DNA of 64,000 nucleotides from Paraburkholderia sp. C35. GTDB taxonomy: Bacteria > Pseudomonadota > Gammaproteobacteria > Burkholderiales > Burkholderiaceae. The stretch spans positions 62,001 to 126,000 of the forward strand of contig NZ_QBUY01000009.1 in NCBI RefSeq assembly GCF_003121405.1. Direction: 5' to 3'. Of the stretch, positions 17,214 to 26,919 are shown piece by piece (positions within the stretch are counted from its first letter, which is position 1; each line of letters begins with the position of its first letter). The notes under the pieces were generated by a model that was not told the origin of the DNA, ran no database searches, and saw only the letters and a list, made by a program, of their open reading frames with translations. The position numbers and the translations under genes were made by a program.

Positions 17214-18614
17214 ATGACCCATGATTGCACGGGTGCTTGCCCACGATTGAATCGCGACGAAGTAAGCGAGCCTCTTCCTTACCTTGACCGGCTGCTTGAC
17301 CTTGAAAAGGGTCGACTCTCCCGCCGCGTGTATTGGGATCACCAGATTTACGAGCAGGAACTCGAAAAGATCTTTGCCCGCAGCTGGCTGTTTCTGGGGC
17401 ACGAATCGCAAGTGCCTAAGGCTGGCGATTACCTGACGACGTACATGGCTGAAGATAACGTCATCGTGGTCCGTCAAAAAGACGGCACGATCAAGGCGTT
17501 CCTTAACACCTGTCCGCACCGTGGCAACAAGTTGAATTTTACCGACGCCGGTAGCGCTCGTAGCTTCGTTTGCAACTACCACGGGTGGGCTTTTGGCATC
17601 GACGGAAAGCTGCGAGGGATGGCGGGCCAGGAGCTCTTCGAAGAAAGCGGAATGAAGAACAGCGAGCACGGCCTGCATCCGGTAGCTCAGGTCGCCACCT
17701 ACAAAGGGCTCGTGTTCGGCAACATGGACGCGAACGCACCTTCCCTGTCCGAGTGGCTGGGTGACTTCCGTTTCTATCTCGACGTTTTGCTTGACATGGA
17801 GGGCGAGGGCACAGAGTTCGTTGGTAGCTGCGTGAAATCGGTGATCAACTGCAACTGGAAGATCCCTGTCGAAAATTTCATCGGCGATATCTATCACGCA
17901 CTGTGGACGCACGATTCTGCAGCGCGCGCGATGCTCGGGGGCCCTGTCGCTGAAGTCTATAAAGACCCTGATTCGTATCACGTGAACTTCAATGGTCACG
18001 GCTGGGAGTTCAACCAGGACGTCGTCGGCAATGCCGCCACGCTCGGCGACAAGGAAATTCGAAAGTACCTGTACAGCATCCAGCCGAAAGTGGCAGAGCG
18101 GCTTGGCGAATTCCGTTCGAAGATGATTGGCTCAATTTCGTCTGCCAGCATATTTCCGAATATTTCGTTCCTGCCAGGTCAGAACACGTTCCGCGTGTGG
18201 CACCCCCGCGGTCCAGGCAAGATTGAGCTGCATACGTGGACAATCGTCAATCGTAGCGCGCCACAAGACATCAAGGAACGTTGGCTCAAGGGCACGATGT
18301 TGACGTTCTCGCCTTCGGGTGTTTTCGAGATGGATGACGGCGAGAATTTTGAATTCTCGACACGCACAAATGCCGGGTTCGTAACGCGGCAACAGGACCT
18401 GTACATGGGGCTTGGCCTTGGTAGCCAGCTCAATGATACGGGGTTGCCGGGTAACGTATATCGGAATCAGGTCAATGAAGCGAACCATCGCGCGTTTTAC
18501 CAGCGCTGGTCTGACCTCATGGGCGCCCGTACATGGGAGGAAGTCCCTGGCCGCGACGAGGCGGTGTTGCCCGAAAGTGCGCTTCACTACGACGAAAGCA
18601 AGGTGAACGCATGA
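17214..18614 (+). CDS. Aromatic ring-hydroxylating dioxygenase, alpha subunit
   Basis: A 466-residue Rieske oxygenase using ATG 17214 (ribosome-binding site GAGAGG). Rieske ligands are C100, H102, C120 and H123 (CPHRGN and CNYHGW). The mononuclear iron site is D225/H228/H233 in NFIGDIYHALWTH, with D374 or D375 in FEMDDGEN as carboxylate ligand. The size and motifs match the naphthalene/biphenyl/benzoate dioxygenase group with alpha-beta hexamers, confirmed by the beta gene overlapping the stop. It adds both atoms of O2 to an aromatic ring to give a cis-dihydrodiol. Substrate is not predictable by eye. Confidence 0.93.
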   Translation: MTHDCTGACPRLNRDEVSEPLPYLDRLLDLEKGRLSRRVYWDHQIYEQELEKIFARSWLFLGHESQVPKAGDYLTTYMAEDNVIVVRQKDGTIKAFLNTCPHRGNKLNFTDAGSARSFVCNYHGWAFGIDGKLRGMAGQELFEESGMKNSEHGLHPVAQVATYKGLVFGNMDANAPSLSEWLGDFRFYLDVLLDMEGEGTEFVGSCVKSVINCNWKIPVENFIGDIYHALWTHDSAARAMLGGPVAEVYKDPDSYHVNFNGHGWEFNQDVVGNAATLGDKEIRKYLYSIQPKVAERLGEFRSKMIGSISSASIFPNISFLPGQNTFRVWHPRGPGKIELHTWTIVNRSAPQDIKERWLKGTMLTFSPSGVFEMDDGENFEFSTRTNAGFVTRQQDLYMGLGLGSQLNDTGLPGNVYRNQVNEANHRAFYQRWSDLMGARTWEEVPGRDEAVLPESALHYDESKVNA

Positions 18615-19165
18615 ATGCAAATGCAAATCCCGAAGTCATGGCGGCGTTTGAAGAGCAGGCGGTGGATCGCGAAACGCTGCATCGAATCGAGCAGTTCCTC
18701 TTTCGTGAAGCTCGGCTTCTCGACAGTGAGCGCTGGCAGGATTGGCTCGCACTGACGACGTCTGATATCCACTACTGGATGCCGGCGATTGAGAATCGTC
18801 GACGTGCCGACCGGTTGGGTGCGTATTCGTTGGGACGCGGCGCGTACTTCGACGACAACCATTTCGACCTCGAGCGACGAGTCGCTCGTTTTGCCCAGCC
18901 GTCCGCCTGGGCGGAGGATCCGCCGACCCGCCATGTGCACGTGATCAGCAACGTAGAGGCTTACCAGGGCCTTGCTCGCGGTGAGTATGTTGTGCATTCC
19001 GTGTTTGTGAACTATCGCAGCCGCGGCGAGGCGGACAACGATCTTCTGCTCGGTCGTCGCGAGGACGTGCTTCGAGAAGTGGACGGCGAACTACGGATCG
19101 CCAAGCGAAAAATCGTTATCACGCAGTCACTTCTGATGTCCAAAAACCTCAATACATTCTTCTGA
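18611..19165 (+). CDS. Ring-hydroxylating dioxygenase, beta subunit
   Basis: A 184-residue protein starting at ATG 18611, overlapping the alpha stop by 4 bases (ATGA). Diagnostic segments are FLFREARLLDSERWQDWLAL near residue 25, DIHYWMPA, and the C-terminal LRIAKRKIVITQSLL. This is the cone-shaped structural beta subunit (SnoaL-like fold) of biphenyl-type dioxygenases. It has no catalytic iron but stabilises the hexamer. Expression is translationally coupled to alpha. Confidence 0.92.
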   Translation: MNANANPEVMAAFEEQAVDRETLHRIEQFLFREARLLDSERWQDWLALTTSDIHYWMPAIENRRRADRLGAYSLGRGAYFDDNHFDLERRVARFAQPSAWAEDPPTRHVHVISNVEAYQGLARGEYVVHSVFVNYRSRGEADNDLLLGRREDVLREVDGELRIAKRKIVITQSLLMSKNLNTFF

Positions 19166-19167
19166 CC

Positions 19168-19980
19168 ATGAGCTGGCTCGAAAATCATGTTGCACTCGTC
19201 ACGGGTGCAAACTCGGGAATCGGACTCGCTGTGGTTCGACGTTTCTTCGAAGAAGGCGCGCGCGGTATCGGCGTTCTCATTCGCAGTGCAGCGCACGTTG
19301 ACGCTCTGCAAAAAGAGTTCGGCGACAAGATCGTCATCACCGTCGGCGATGTGCGTTCTCCCGATGCCAATCAGGAAGCGGTCGCGGCGACTGTTGACAA
19401 GTTCGGCAAGCTCGACACGCTGGTAGGCAACGCCGGCGTGTGGGACCATTTCGCGGGGCTACGGAAGTACGAGGGCGACTCGTTGAAGTCAACTTTCGAA
19501 GAAGTGTTCGGTGTAAACGTGCTGGGTTATCTGCTCGCTGCTCATGCCGCTGCCCCGGCTTTGCGCGAAAGCCACGGAAGTATGATTTTCACGCTATCCA
19601 ATGCCAGCTTCTATGCGGGCGGTGGCGGACCCGTCTACGTTGCGTCCAAGCATGCAGGCGTCGGCCTTGTGAAGCAACTCGCATATGAGCTGGCGCCGGA
19701 CATTCGCGTGAACGCGGTCGCACCGGGTGGAACTGTTACTCCGTTGAAGGGGCCGCAAGCACTTGGACGTGAGAACGACCGTCTGTCCGATATTCCAGGG
19801 TTTGCGGATTCAGTGGCACAAGCCATGCCCCTGGGATTCATCGCACAACCGGAAGACCACACAGGTCATTACGTCTTGCTCGCTTCCCGCAAGAATTCAT
19901 CGGCAACTACGGCCGCCATTCTGCAAAGCGATTGCGGGTGGGAAATTCGCGGCCGTCAGTCACGCAAGACGCAAAAGTGA
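19168..19980 (+). CDS. cis-dihydrodiol dehydrogenase (BphB-like SDR)
   Basis: A 270-residue short-chain dehydrogenase with cofactor motif TGANSGIG (12-19), NAG at 88-90, and catalytic S144/Y157/K161 (YVASK). These positions are each two higher than S142/Y155/K159 of biphenyl dihydrodiol dehydrogenase, supporting this subfamily. It would rearomatise the Rieske product to a catechol with NAD+. It follows the beta subunit by 2 bp. The order oxygenase, dehydrogenase is common in bph and hca clusters. Confidence 0.9.
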   Translation: MSWLENHVALVTGANSGIGLAVVRRFFEEGARGIGVLIRSAAHVDALQKEFGDKIVITVGDVRSPDANQEAVAATVDKFGKLDTLVGNAGVWDHFAGLRKYEGDSLKSTFEEVFGVNVLGYLLAAHAAAPALRESHGSMIFTLSNASFYAGGGGPVYVASKHAGVGLVKQLAYELAPDIRVNAVAPGGTVTPLKGPQALGRENDRLSDIPGFADSVAQAMPLGFIAQPEDHTGHYVLLASRKNSSATTAAILQSDCGWEIRGRQSRKTQK

Positions 19981-20003
19981 CGTAACTAACAGAGTTCAGC
20001 ATC

Positions 20004-21008
20004 ATGCGAGAGAATTCCACTGCTTCCCAGCTTCGCGAACTGTTCGCGAAAACCCGCTTACCCGTCATGTCGGCGCCCATGTTCCTGGTTTCGAGTCCAG
20101 AACTTGTGACTGCTTCGTCACGTGCTGGCATCGTCGGAACTTATGCGGCACCGAATGCACGCAATGTTACGGCCCTTGACGAGGCCCTGAGCCGTATCGC
20201 CTCTGACACGAAGAAGGCCGGCGGCGCGCCTTGGGCGCTAAACATGATCGTCCATCGAAGCTATGACAGGTTCGATGCGGAAATTGAACTCGTTCAGCAA
20301 TACCAGCCGAAGATTGTCACCACGGCACTCGGAAGTCCCCGTCGAGTACTCGAGCACGTGCACAGGTATGGCGGTTTCGTCATGGCAGATGTTGCAACGC
20401 CGACGATGGCCCGTAAAGCGGTCGAGGCGGGAGTTGATGGGCTCATTCTGGTATGTGCGGGCGCTGGCGGTCACACGGGTACCTACCATCCGTTTGCTTT
20501 CGTGGACGAAGTCCGTGCATTCTGGGACGGCCCCATTGGGCTTGCTGGTGCAATTTCCAACGGTGCGCAGGTGCATTCGGCTCAGCAGGTCGGTGCTGAT
20601 TTCTCGGTTCTTGGCACCCGTTTCATTGCAGCGAAAGAGAGTCTGGCGCATCCCGACTATCGCGAGATGCTGGTCAATTGCCGTATGGAAGACCTCGTGG
20701 CATCCAAAGCAGTATCCGGCGTCCTTGCCAACTGGCTACGACCTACGCTGGAGCGAGCGGGTCTTTCCGAGACACAGCTTGGAGAAGAGCAGAAGATTGA
20801 CTTCTCAGGCGATATCAGCACGGCTCCGAAAGCATGGCGGGACGTATGGTCCGCCGGCCACGGTGTGGGCTCCATCGAGGCGGTCGAATCGGTTGCATCG
20901 ATTGTGGATCGCCTTGCACAGGAGTATGTCGAGAGCCTGCACGCCGAACGCGTGGCATTCGCTCGCAAACTGGATCAGGTTGAATCTTGGGCGTGCTCGA
21001 CGCCTTGA
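20004..21008 (+). CDS. Nitronate-monooxygenase-like flavin oxidoreductase
   Basis: A 334-residue TIM-barrel flavoprotein of the NMO / 2-nitropropane dioxygenase family. It has an N-terminal LPVMSAPMFLVSSPELV, an AGVDGLILVCAGAGGHTG phosphate-binding loop, and PIGLAGAISNGAQV with VLGTRF near the C-terminal flavin site. True nitronate monooxygenases use FMN and O2 on alkyl nitronates; many relatives are NAD(P)H:quinone or enoyl reductases. Its position between the dihydrodiol dehydrogenase and the hydratase suggests a pathway-specific role, perhaps removing a substituent or reducing a side chain. No standard meta pathway needs this step. Family call is firm, role unknown. Confidence 0.8.
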   Translation: MRENSTASQLRELFAKTRLPVMSAPMFLVSSPELVTASSRAGIVGTYAAPNARNVTALDEALSRIASDTKKAGGAPWALNMIVHRSYDRFDAEIELVQQYQPKIVTTALGSPRRVLEHVHRYGGFVMADVATPTMARKAVEAGVDGLILVCAGAGGHTGTYHPFAFVDEVRAFWDGPIGLAGAISNGAQVHSAQQVGADFSVLGTRFIAAKESLAHPDYREMLVNCRMEDLVASKAVSGVLANWLRPTLERAGLSETQLGEEQKIDFSGDISTAPKAWRDVWSAGHGVGSIEAVESVASIVDRLAQEYVESLHAERVAFARKLDQVESWACSTP

Positions 21009-21027
21009 ACGAAGGAGTTCCCGAATC

Positions 21028-21807
21028 GTGGACAACAGCATCAAGCAGGCAGCGGTCGCGTTGCGTGAGGCACGCGAGCAGCGAAAGACCATTCCCCGGA
21101 TTTCCGAGACGTTTGGGATCAAGGGTATCGACGCTTCATATGCAGTGGCTGAAATCAACACGCAAGCCGCAATAGAAGCAGGGAAGGGGATTGTCGGCAA
21201 AAAGATTGGTCTCACGTCGAAGGCAGTGCAGCAGCAGCTTGGGGTCGATCAGCCGGACTTCGGGATCCTGTTTGACGACATGGAGTTTCTGACTGGGTCT
21301 GATGTACCGACGAGCAGATTGATTCAGCCGAAAGCCGAGGCCGAGATTGCGTTCGTTTTTGCGCGAGATCTCGACGACGACGTCATTAGTTGGGGGCGCT
21401 TCCTGCGTGGAATTGAATACGTGATTCCTGCGATTGAAATCGTCGATAGCGTGATCCACGACTGGAAGATCACGCTGGTCGACACGATTGCAGACAACGC
21501 ATCCTGTGGGCTGTACGTCCTCGGTGATACCCCAAGGTGCATCTCTGATGTCGATCTTGTCTCCTGCGCGATGAATATGCGTGTGGACGGCGAGCTTTCC
21601 TCCGAAGGGTCAGGGGCCGCGTGCCTTGGAAATCCGCTTTATGCAGCGTGGTGGCTGGCGAAGACGCTGGCGGCGCGCAACCAGCCCGTGCGCGCTGGTG
21701 ACGTTGTGCTTTCGGGAGCGTTGGGTCCCATGGTGCCCGTTTCTGCAGGGGCGTCGATTGACGTGGAGATCGCTGGTCTCGGAGCTGTTTCTTGCCGGAT
21801 GACGTAG
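21028..21807 (+). CDS. mhpD: 2-hydroxypenta-2,4-dienoate hydratase (2-keto-4-pentenoate hydratase)
   Basis: The start is GTG 21028, after GAAGGAG; the longer open frame upstream is a shadow of the previous gene. The 259-residue product has the family segments GIVGKKIGLTSKAVQQQLGV, PDFGILFDDM, QPKAEAEIAFVF (metal-binding acidic residues) and PAIEIVDS. It hydrates 2-hydroxypenta-2,4-dienoate to 4-hydroxy-2-oxovalerate with a divalent metal. It provides the substrate for the aldolase at 24755. The symbol is by family; bphH or dmpE would fit equally. Confidence 0.9.
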   Translation: MDNSIKQAAVALREAREQRKTIPRISETFGIKGIDASYAVAEINTQAAIEAGKGIVGKKIGLTSKAVQQQLGVDQPDFGILFDDMEFLTGSDVPTSRLIQPKAEAEIAFVFARDLDDDVISWGRFLRGIEYVIPAIEIVDSVIHDWKITLVDTIADNASCGLYVLGDTPRCISDVDLVSCAMNMRVDGELSSEGSGAACLGNPLYAAWWLAKTLAARNQPVRAGDVVLSGALGPMVPVSAGASIDVEIAGLGAVSCRMT

Positions 21808-21916
21808 TCATCAGCAGTTTTCGAGAGTTGTAAAGAGGCTACATGAGCAGAACGGATGGCGTATCAGTGGAATCTGCGACGTTCATCCGGAATTTAGTAA
21901 GCGAGGAGACACACTG

Positions 21917-23770
21917 ATGTTGACCGGAGGTCACCAACAATCGCCGCTTGTGCGTGCGGACGCTTTGGCTGTCCCGAAAATTGTCCGCGAGGATCGAAGC
22001 GATGGCAGCTTCATACTCCGGTCGGCCGAGTTGCTGCAACCCTATCATCGACGTGTCGGTGAATGGCTGGTGGAATGGGCAAACCGAACGCCCGACGCAG
22101 TATTCGTCGCAGAGCGCGATGGCGCCAGCCCAGATAATTCGTGGCGCAGCGTTACCTATGCAGAGGCGCTCGATAAGGTTCGGCGGATTGCGCAATCGTT
22201 GCTCGACCTGAACCTGCCCTCAGGTGGTTCAATTGTTGCGTTGTCAGATAACAGCGTCAATCTCGCGCTATTGTCGTTGGCTGCAATGCACGTGGGCGCA
22301 CCAATCGCAATCCTGTCCTCGGCGTATTCGCGCATCGCGAAAGACTACACGAAGCTGCATTCGATGCTGGAGCAGTTATCACCCGCCCTCATCTATGCCG
22401 AGGACGGGCAAATGTACAGTCGCGCTGCCGAGAGTTTCCAGGGTCGTTGTCGAATCGCCTATTCGAGGAACGTGCGCCCCGGCGCCCTCGCGTTTTCAGG
22501 TCTTGAGGAGGCTACGCCAACCGACGCTGTCGATCAGGCATTTTTCGCCATAACGCCGCAAACTCCTGCGCGCCTGCTTCTGACGTCCGGTTCGACGGGC
22601 AAGCCGAAGGTCGTAGTGAATACACACGACATGCTCTGCGCGAACCAGCAAATGATGGCTCAATGCTGGCGCTTCGTCGATCACTCGCGGCCCGTTGTTC
22701 TCGACTGGCTGCCGTGGAGTCATACGTTCGGCGCGAACCACAACTTCAATCTGATTTTGCGTAACGGCGGCTCCCTCTATATCGATGACGGGCGCCCCAT
22801 GCCTGGGATGATTGAACGAACTGTTCAGAATCTGAAAGAGATCCGTCCAACGCTCTTTTTCAATGTGCCTCGTGGCTACGACGCACTTCTCCCGTGGCTA
22901 GAAAGTGATCGTGAGGCGGCTGCTGCTCTCTTCGAGCGCGTGGATATGGTCTTTTTCGCCGCTGCTGCGCTTCCTCAGAAAACAGCCGACCGGTTGACCG
23001 CTGTTGCGGCGACGGTACGCGACGATCCCGTATTTTTCACGACCGAGTGGGGTTCGACAGAAACGTCGCCCGTCGTTACCAGTGCGCACTTCGCTACTTC
23101 CGACGCACGGAACATCGGCGTACCCGTACCCGGCATTGAACTCAAGTTCGTTCCGGCTCAGGACAAGCTGGAAATGAGGGTACGCGGGCCTTCGGTATTT
23201 TCGACCTACCGGGACGACCCGGAGCGCACAAGGGCAGCGTTCGACGAGGAGCGCTTCTATTGCATCGGAGACGCTGGACGACTCGTCGACCCTGACGACC
23301 CCAGTCGCGGCGTTCTCTTTGATGGCCGCGTGGCGGAAGACTTCAAGCTGACTACTGGCACATGGGTATCCGTTGGCACTTTGCGCGTGCGCGCAATTTC
23401 AGCGTTGTCGCCTTACATCCAGGACGCAGTCATTACTGGGCACGACCGTGATGAGGTTGGGCTGCTGCTATTCCCGACTGCGGCGCTACGAGCGCTGGCG
23501 CAGGACCACACGGCGGAGATGAGTGGTGACGAACTGGCGGCATGTCAGGAGATCCGGCTGGAGCTCGAAGATGCCCTGACGAGACTTGGGAGCGGCTGGG
23601 GATCGTCTCAGCGACCAACGCGCGCAATGTTGCTCACGGCGCCTCCTTCACTCGAAAGCGGGGAGATTACCGATAAGGGCTACGTCAATCAGCGGGCAGT
23701 GTTGACGCTGCGCGCTTCAGAGGTTGAACGCCTTTACTCGAATCATCACGCGGTCATTCACTTGCGATAA
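21917..23770 (+). CDS. Feruloyl-CoA-synthase-like AMP-forming acyl/aryl-CoA ligase
   Basis: A 617-residue ANL-family enzyme. The ATP P-loop [14 protein letters not shown] is near residue 222, the [11 protein letters not shown] motif near 375, and the [10 protein letters not shown] motif near 450. The long form with [16 protein letters not shown] is typical of the feruloyl-CoA synthase subgroup. The start ATG follows GAGGAG. No enoyl-CoA hydratase/lyase or vanillin dehydrogenase accompanies it, so ferulate cleavage is not encoded locally. It might activate the substrate's acyl side chain or the acid released by the C-C hydrolase. The catalytic lysine region is unclear (the C-terminus is divergent), so activity is not guaranteed. 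Confidence 0.85.
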   Translation: MLTGGHQQSPLVRADALAVPKIVREDRSDGSFILRSAELLQPYHRRVGEWLVEWANRTPDAVFVAERDGASPDNSWRSVTYAEALDKVRRIAQSLLDLNLPSGGSIVALSDNSVNLALLSLAAMHVGAPIAILSSAYSRIAKDYTKLHSMLEQLSPALIYAEDGQMYSRAAESFQGRCRIAYSRNVRPGALAFSGLEEATPTDAVDQAFFAITPQTPARLLLTSGSTGKPKVVVNTHDMLCANQQMMAQCWRFVDHSRPVVLDWLPWSHTFGANHNFNLILRNGGSLYIDDGRPMPGMIERTVQNLKEIRPTLFFNVPRGYDALLPWLESDREAAAALFERVDMVFFAAAALPQKTADRLTAVAATVRDDPVFFTTEWGSTETSPVVTSAHFATSDARNIGVPVPGIELKFVPAQDKLEMRVRGPSVFSTYRDDPERTRAAFDEERFYCIGDAGRLVDPDDPSRGVLFDGRVAEDFKLTTGTWVSVGTLRVRAISALSPYIQDAVITGHDRDEVGLLLFPTAALRALAQDHTAEMSGDELAACQEIRLELEDALTRLGSGWGSSQRPTRAMLLTAPPSLESGEITDKGYVNQRAVLTLRASEVERLYSNHHAVIHLR

Positions 23771-23801
23771 GCCGCATCAAACAATTGAAGCAGGAGTTCA
23801 C

Positions 23802-24743
23802 ATGAAATTGAAAGCAGCCATCATCGGGTCCGGCAATATTGGGACCGATCTGATGATAAAAATTATGCGCAACAGCGAGTTCATCGAAATGGCCGCGATG
23901 GTTGGCATTGATCCGAACTCGGATGGACTTGCGCGTGCCGCCAGGCTGGGGATCGCCACTACTCACGAGGGTGTGGCTGGACTTGCAAATCTCCCCATTT
24001 TCGAAGACATCGACATCGTGTTCGACGCAACGTCTGCCGGTGCACACGTCAAGAATGATGCGTTCTTGCGCGAGAAGAAGCCTTCGATTCGAATGGTCGA
24101 CCTGACGCCAGCAGCAATTGGGCCGTATTGCGTTCCCGTCGTCAATCTTGAAGCACATATTGACGCGCCTAACGTCAACATGGTGACGTGCGGTGGACAG
24201 GCGACTATTCCAATCGTCGCCGCGGTATCGCGTGTCGCAAAGGTTCATTACGCAGAGATCGTCGCCTCGATCAGCAGCAAGTCTGCCGGACCAGGAACAC
24301 GTGCGAATATCGATGAGTTCACGGAGACGACCTCCAAGGCGATTGTCACGGTTGGCGGCGCATCCAAAGGGAAGGCGATTATCGTGCTGAATCCCGCAGA
24401 ACCGCCTGTGATGATGCGCGATACGGTCTATACGCTGTCTGAACTCGCGGACCGAGATCAGATTGAACGTTCGATCAACGAGATCGTAGCTGGCGTCAGT
24501 GCTTATGTTCCTGGATACCGTCTCAAGCAACAGGTTCAGTTTGACGAAATTCCCGTGGACGCCCCACTGAATATTCCTGGCCACGGGAAGTTTCACGGTC
24601 TGAAGACTTCCGTTTTCCTCGAGGTAGAGGGCGCAGCACATTACCTGCCAGCATACGCTGGAAATCTTGACATCATGACGTCCGCAGCACTCGCGACTGC
24701 AGACCGTATTGCACGCACGCTCTTGAGCGTCGAAAGCGCTTGA
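23802..24743 (+). CDS. mhpF: Acetaldehyde dehydrogenase (acylating)
   Basis: ATG 23802 (ribosome-binding site AGGAG) gives 313 residues. It has an N-terminal Rossmann motif [12 protein letters not shown], catalytic Cys in [11 protein letters not shown] (about residue 131), and the [21 protein letters not shown] segment typical of the family. It converts acetaldehyde plus CoA and NAD+ to acetyl-CoA, forming a channelling complex with the aldolase encoded next (11 bp away). The gene could be named bphJ, dmpF or mhpF. Confidence 0.95.
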   Translation: MKLKAAIIGSGNIGTDLMIKIMRNSEFIEMAAMVGIDPNSDGLARAARLGIATTHEGVAGLANLPIFEDIDIVFDATSAGAHVKNDAFLREKKPSIRMVDLTPAAIGPYCVPVVNLEAHIDAPNVNMVTCGGQATIPIVAAVSRVAKVHYAEIVASISSKSAGPGTRANIDEFTETTSKAIVTVGGASKGKAIIVLNPAEPPVMMRDTVYTLSELADRDQIERSINEIVAGVSAYVPGYRLKQQVQFDEIPVDAPLNIPGHGKFHGLKTSVFLEVEGAAHYLPAYAGNLDIMTSAALATADRIARTLLSVESA

Positions 24744-24754
24744 GGAGCATGAAG

Positions 24755-25795
24755 ATGAGCAAAAAAATCTATATCTCGGATGTGACGCTGCGCGATGGTA
24801 GCCACGCTATTCGTCACCAGTACTCGATTCAGAATGTCCAGGAGATCGCTCGAGCTCTCGATAAAGCGAAGGTCGACAGCATTGAAGTCGCCCACGGCGA
24901 CGGATTGCAAGGATCGAGCTTTAACTACGGGTTCGGTGCTCACAGCGACCTCGAATGGATTGAAGCAGTTGCCGATGTCGTTAATCACGCGAAGATTGCG
25001 ACGCTGCTTTTGCCGGGAATTGGCACACTCCATGACTTGAAAGCTGCCTATGATGCCGGCGCTCGTGTTGTGCGAATTGCGACTCACTGCACCGAAGCCG
25101 ATATCGCGAAACAGCATATTGAATACGCGCGCGAACTGGGCATGGACACAGTTGGCTTCCTGATGATGAGCCATATGACGACGCCGGAGAACCTGGCACG
25201 CGAAGCAAGGAAGATGGAAAGCTACGGTGCGACCTGTATCTATGTTGTCGATTCGGGTGGTGCGTTGACGATGAATGACGTACGTGACCGGTTCCGGGCC
25301 GTGAAGTCGGTGCTCAATGCCGAGACTCAAACTGGCATGCACGCACACCACAACCTCTCGTTGGGCGTGGCCAATTCAATTGTGGCGGTTGAGGAGGGTT
25401 GCGACCGCGTCGATGCATCGCTCGCCGGTATGGGTGCGGGAGCGGGCAATGCGCCGCTTGAAGTATTTGTCGCAGCGGCTGAGCGCATGGGTTGGAATCA
25501 TGGAACGGACCTCTACACGCTGATGGATGCGGCGGATGAGATCGTCCGTCCGTTGCAGGACCGCCCGGTTCGGGTGGATCGCGAGACTCTGGCTCTTGGT
25601 TATGCGGGGGTCTATTCCAGCTTTCTGCGGCACTCGGAGGTCGCAGCAAAGAAGTACGGTCTGAAGACGGTAGACATTCTCGTCGAGCTGGGCAAGCGCC
25701 GGATGGTCGGCGGACAGGAAGACATGATTGTCGATGTTGCACTTGATCTGAAAGCGAGGCAACAGGCTGAACCCACATCGGGCCAGGTCTCGTAA
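24755..25795 (+). CDS. mhpE: 4-hydroxy-2-oxovalerate aldolase
   Basis: I prefer ATG 24755 (MSKKIYISD), which leaves GAGGAG at a proper distance; two upstream in-frame starts sit on that site. The 346-residue protein has [10 protein letters not shown] with the metal-binding Asp, [10 protein letters not shown], and [15 protein letters not shown] with the metal His pair. It splits 4-hydroxy-2-oxovalerate to pyruvate and acetaldehyde and channels the aldehyde to the dehydrogenase upstream. With mhpD and mhpF it completes the lower meta pathway. Confidence 0.95.
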   Translation: MSKKIYISDVTLRDGSHAIRHQYSIQNVQEIARALDKAKVDSIEVAHGDGLQGSSFNYGFGAHSDLEWIEAVADVVNHAKIATLLLPGIGTLHDLKAAYDAGARVVRIATHCTEADIAKQHIEYARELGMDTVGFLMMSHMTTPENLAREARKMESYGATCIYVVDSGGALTMNDVRDRFRAVKSVLNAETQTGMHAHHNLSLGVANSIVAVEEGCDRVDASLAGMGAGAGNAPLEVFVAAAERMGWNHGTDLYTLMDAADEIVRPLQDRPVRVDRETLALGYAGVYSSFLRHSEVAAKKYGLKTVDILVELGKRRMVGGQEDMIVDVALDLKARQQAEPTSGQVS

Positions 25796-25807
25796 GGCGG
25801 TCCAGGC

Positions 25808-26809
25808 ATGACATCGTTCGTTGTCAAGTTCGAACCGTCGAACGTCGAATTCCAGTGCGATTCGACTACGACGGTTCTTGAGGGGGCGTTGGCGGCCGGA
25901 TTCCACCCGAAGCACTCGTGCCGTCGGGGGGAATGTGGTGCGTGTCAGACACGCATCGTTTCGGGGGAGATCGGCTATGCGTCGGGATTGCGGCCGGAAG
26001 GATTGGCGTCGGATCACTGTCTTACGTGTCTGGCGTTACCTGCCTCTGACGTCGTTCTCGATTCTCCCGAAGTCTCGGGGATTCCCGGGCGCCCGACTCT
26101 CAAGGTCGGCGCACGGGTGACGTCCGTTGAGAGAGTAAGCGAGGACGTGACCATTTTACGAATCCAGCCGCCGGCCACGAGTGGGTTCTCTTTTGATGCC
26201 GGTCAATACGTCGATGTTGTTCTTCGCGACGGGGCTCGGCGTAGCTACTCGATGGCAAATGCACCGAGTGTGGGTGGGGAACTTGAGTGGCATGTCAGAG
26301 CAATGCCGGGTGGCCGCTTCTCGCAACACGTGTATGAGAATCTCAAAACACGCGATTTATTGCGCATCGAAGGTCCGTTCGGTTCTTTCTCGCTGCGTGA
26401 TACCAACGCTCCCCTCATTTTTCTGGCCTCAGGAACGGGCTACGCCCCGATTGCGTCAATGATGCGGACCCACGCCGATTCCATTTCGCGCCGTGGCGCA
26501 GCTTTCTATTGGGGCGGCCGTCGAAAGGAGGACCTGTACGCGGTAGAGGAAGTAATGGCGTGGGCTGAATCGGCCGGCACCTTGAAATTCATCCCCGTAC
26601 TGTCTGATCCCGATCCTGAATGGAGTGGACGAGTTGGATTCGTCCATGAAGCTGTACGAGCAGACAACCCGGACCTCTCGAGTTTTGAAGTTTACGCCTG
26701 TGGAAATCCGCTGATGATTGATGCAGCACGTCATGTATTTCAATCCGAATGTGCACTGCAAGAACAAAACTTCATAAGTGACTCGTTCGTCACAAGTATA
26801 AGTCGATAA
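25808..26809 (+). CDS. Ferredoxin-type oxidoreductase (2Fe-2S, FAD, NAD) of the dioxygenase
   Basis: A 333-residue reductase. An N-terminal plant-type [2Fe-2S] domain has C38-x4-C43-x2-C46 and C74 (HSCRRGECGACQ, CLTCLALP). It is followed by an FAD domain (RRSYSMANAP, about residue 150) and an NAD domain (FLASGTGYAPIASM). This is the phenol hydroxylase P5 / benzoate dioxygenase reductase architecture. As the only reductase in the operon it should feed electrons to the Rieske ferredoxin at 16860. A flavoprotein that carries its own plant-type cluster together with a separate Rieske ferredoxin is the naphthalene-dioxygenase (class III) arrangement. Confidence 0.92.
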   Translation: MTSFVVKFEPSNVEFQCDSTTTVLEGALAAGFHPKHSCRRGECGACQTRIVSGEIGYASGLRPEGLASDHCLTCLALPASDVVLDSPEVSGIPGRPTLKVGARVTSVERVSEDVTILRIQPPATSGFSFDAGQYVDVVLRDGARRSYSMANAPSVGGELEWHVRAMPGGRFSQHVYENLKTRDLLRIEGPFGSFSLRDTNAPLIFLASGTGYAPIASMMRTHADSISRRGAAFYWGGRRKEDLYAVEEVMAWAESAGTLKFIPVLSDPDPEWSGRVGFVHEAVRADNPDLSSFEVYACGNPLMIDAARHVFQSECALQEQNFISDSFVTSISR

Positions 26810-26919
26810 GCATAAGTAAATCAACGTAACGAGGTGAAAACATATAAATTAGTAATACTAAATACAAAACAAGACAGTTCAAGCGTGAGTGAATAGTAGA
26901 AATATTATCGGAGACAGTG

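Noticed and set aside
21917..23770. Ferulate degradation locus
   Set aside because: Only the ligase-like gene is present; no enoyl-CoA hydratase/lyase or vanillin dehydrogenase, so the vanillate operon is not supplied from here by visible genes.
23754..24641. 295-codon minus-strand frame over acetaldehyde dehydrogenase
   Set aside because: Opposite-strand shadow of a highly conserved enzyme gene, no domain.
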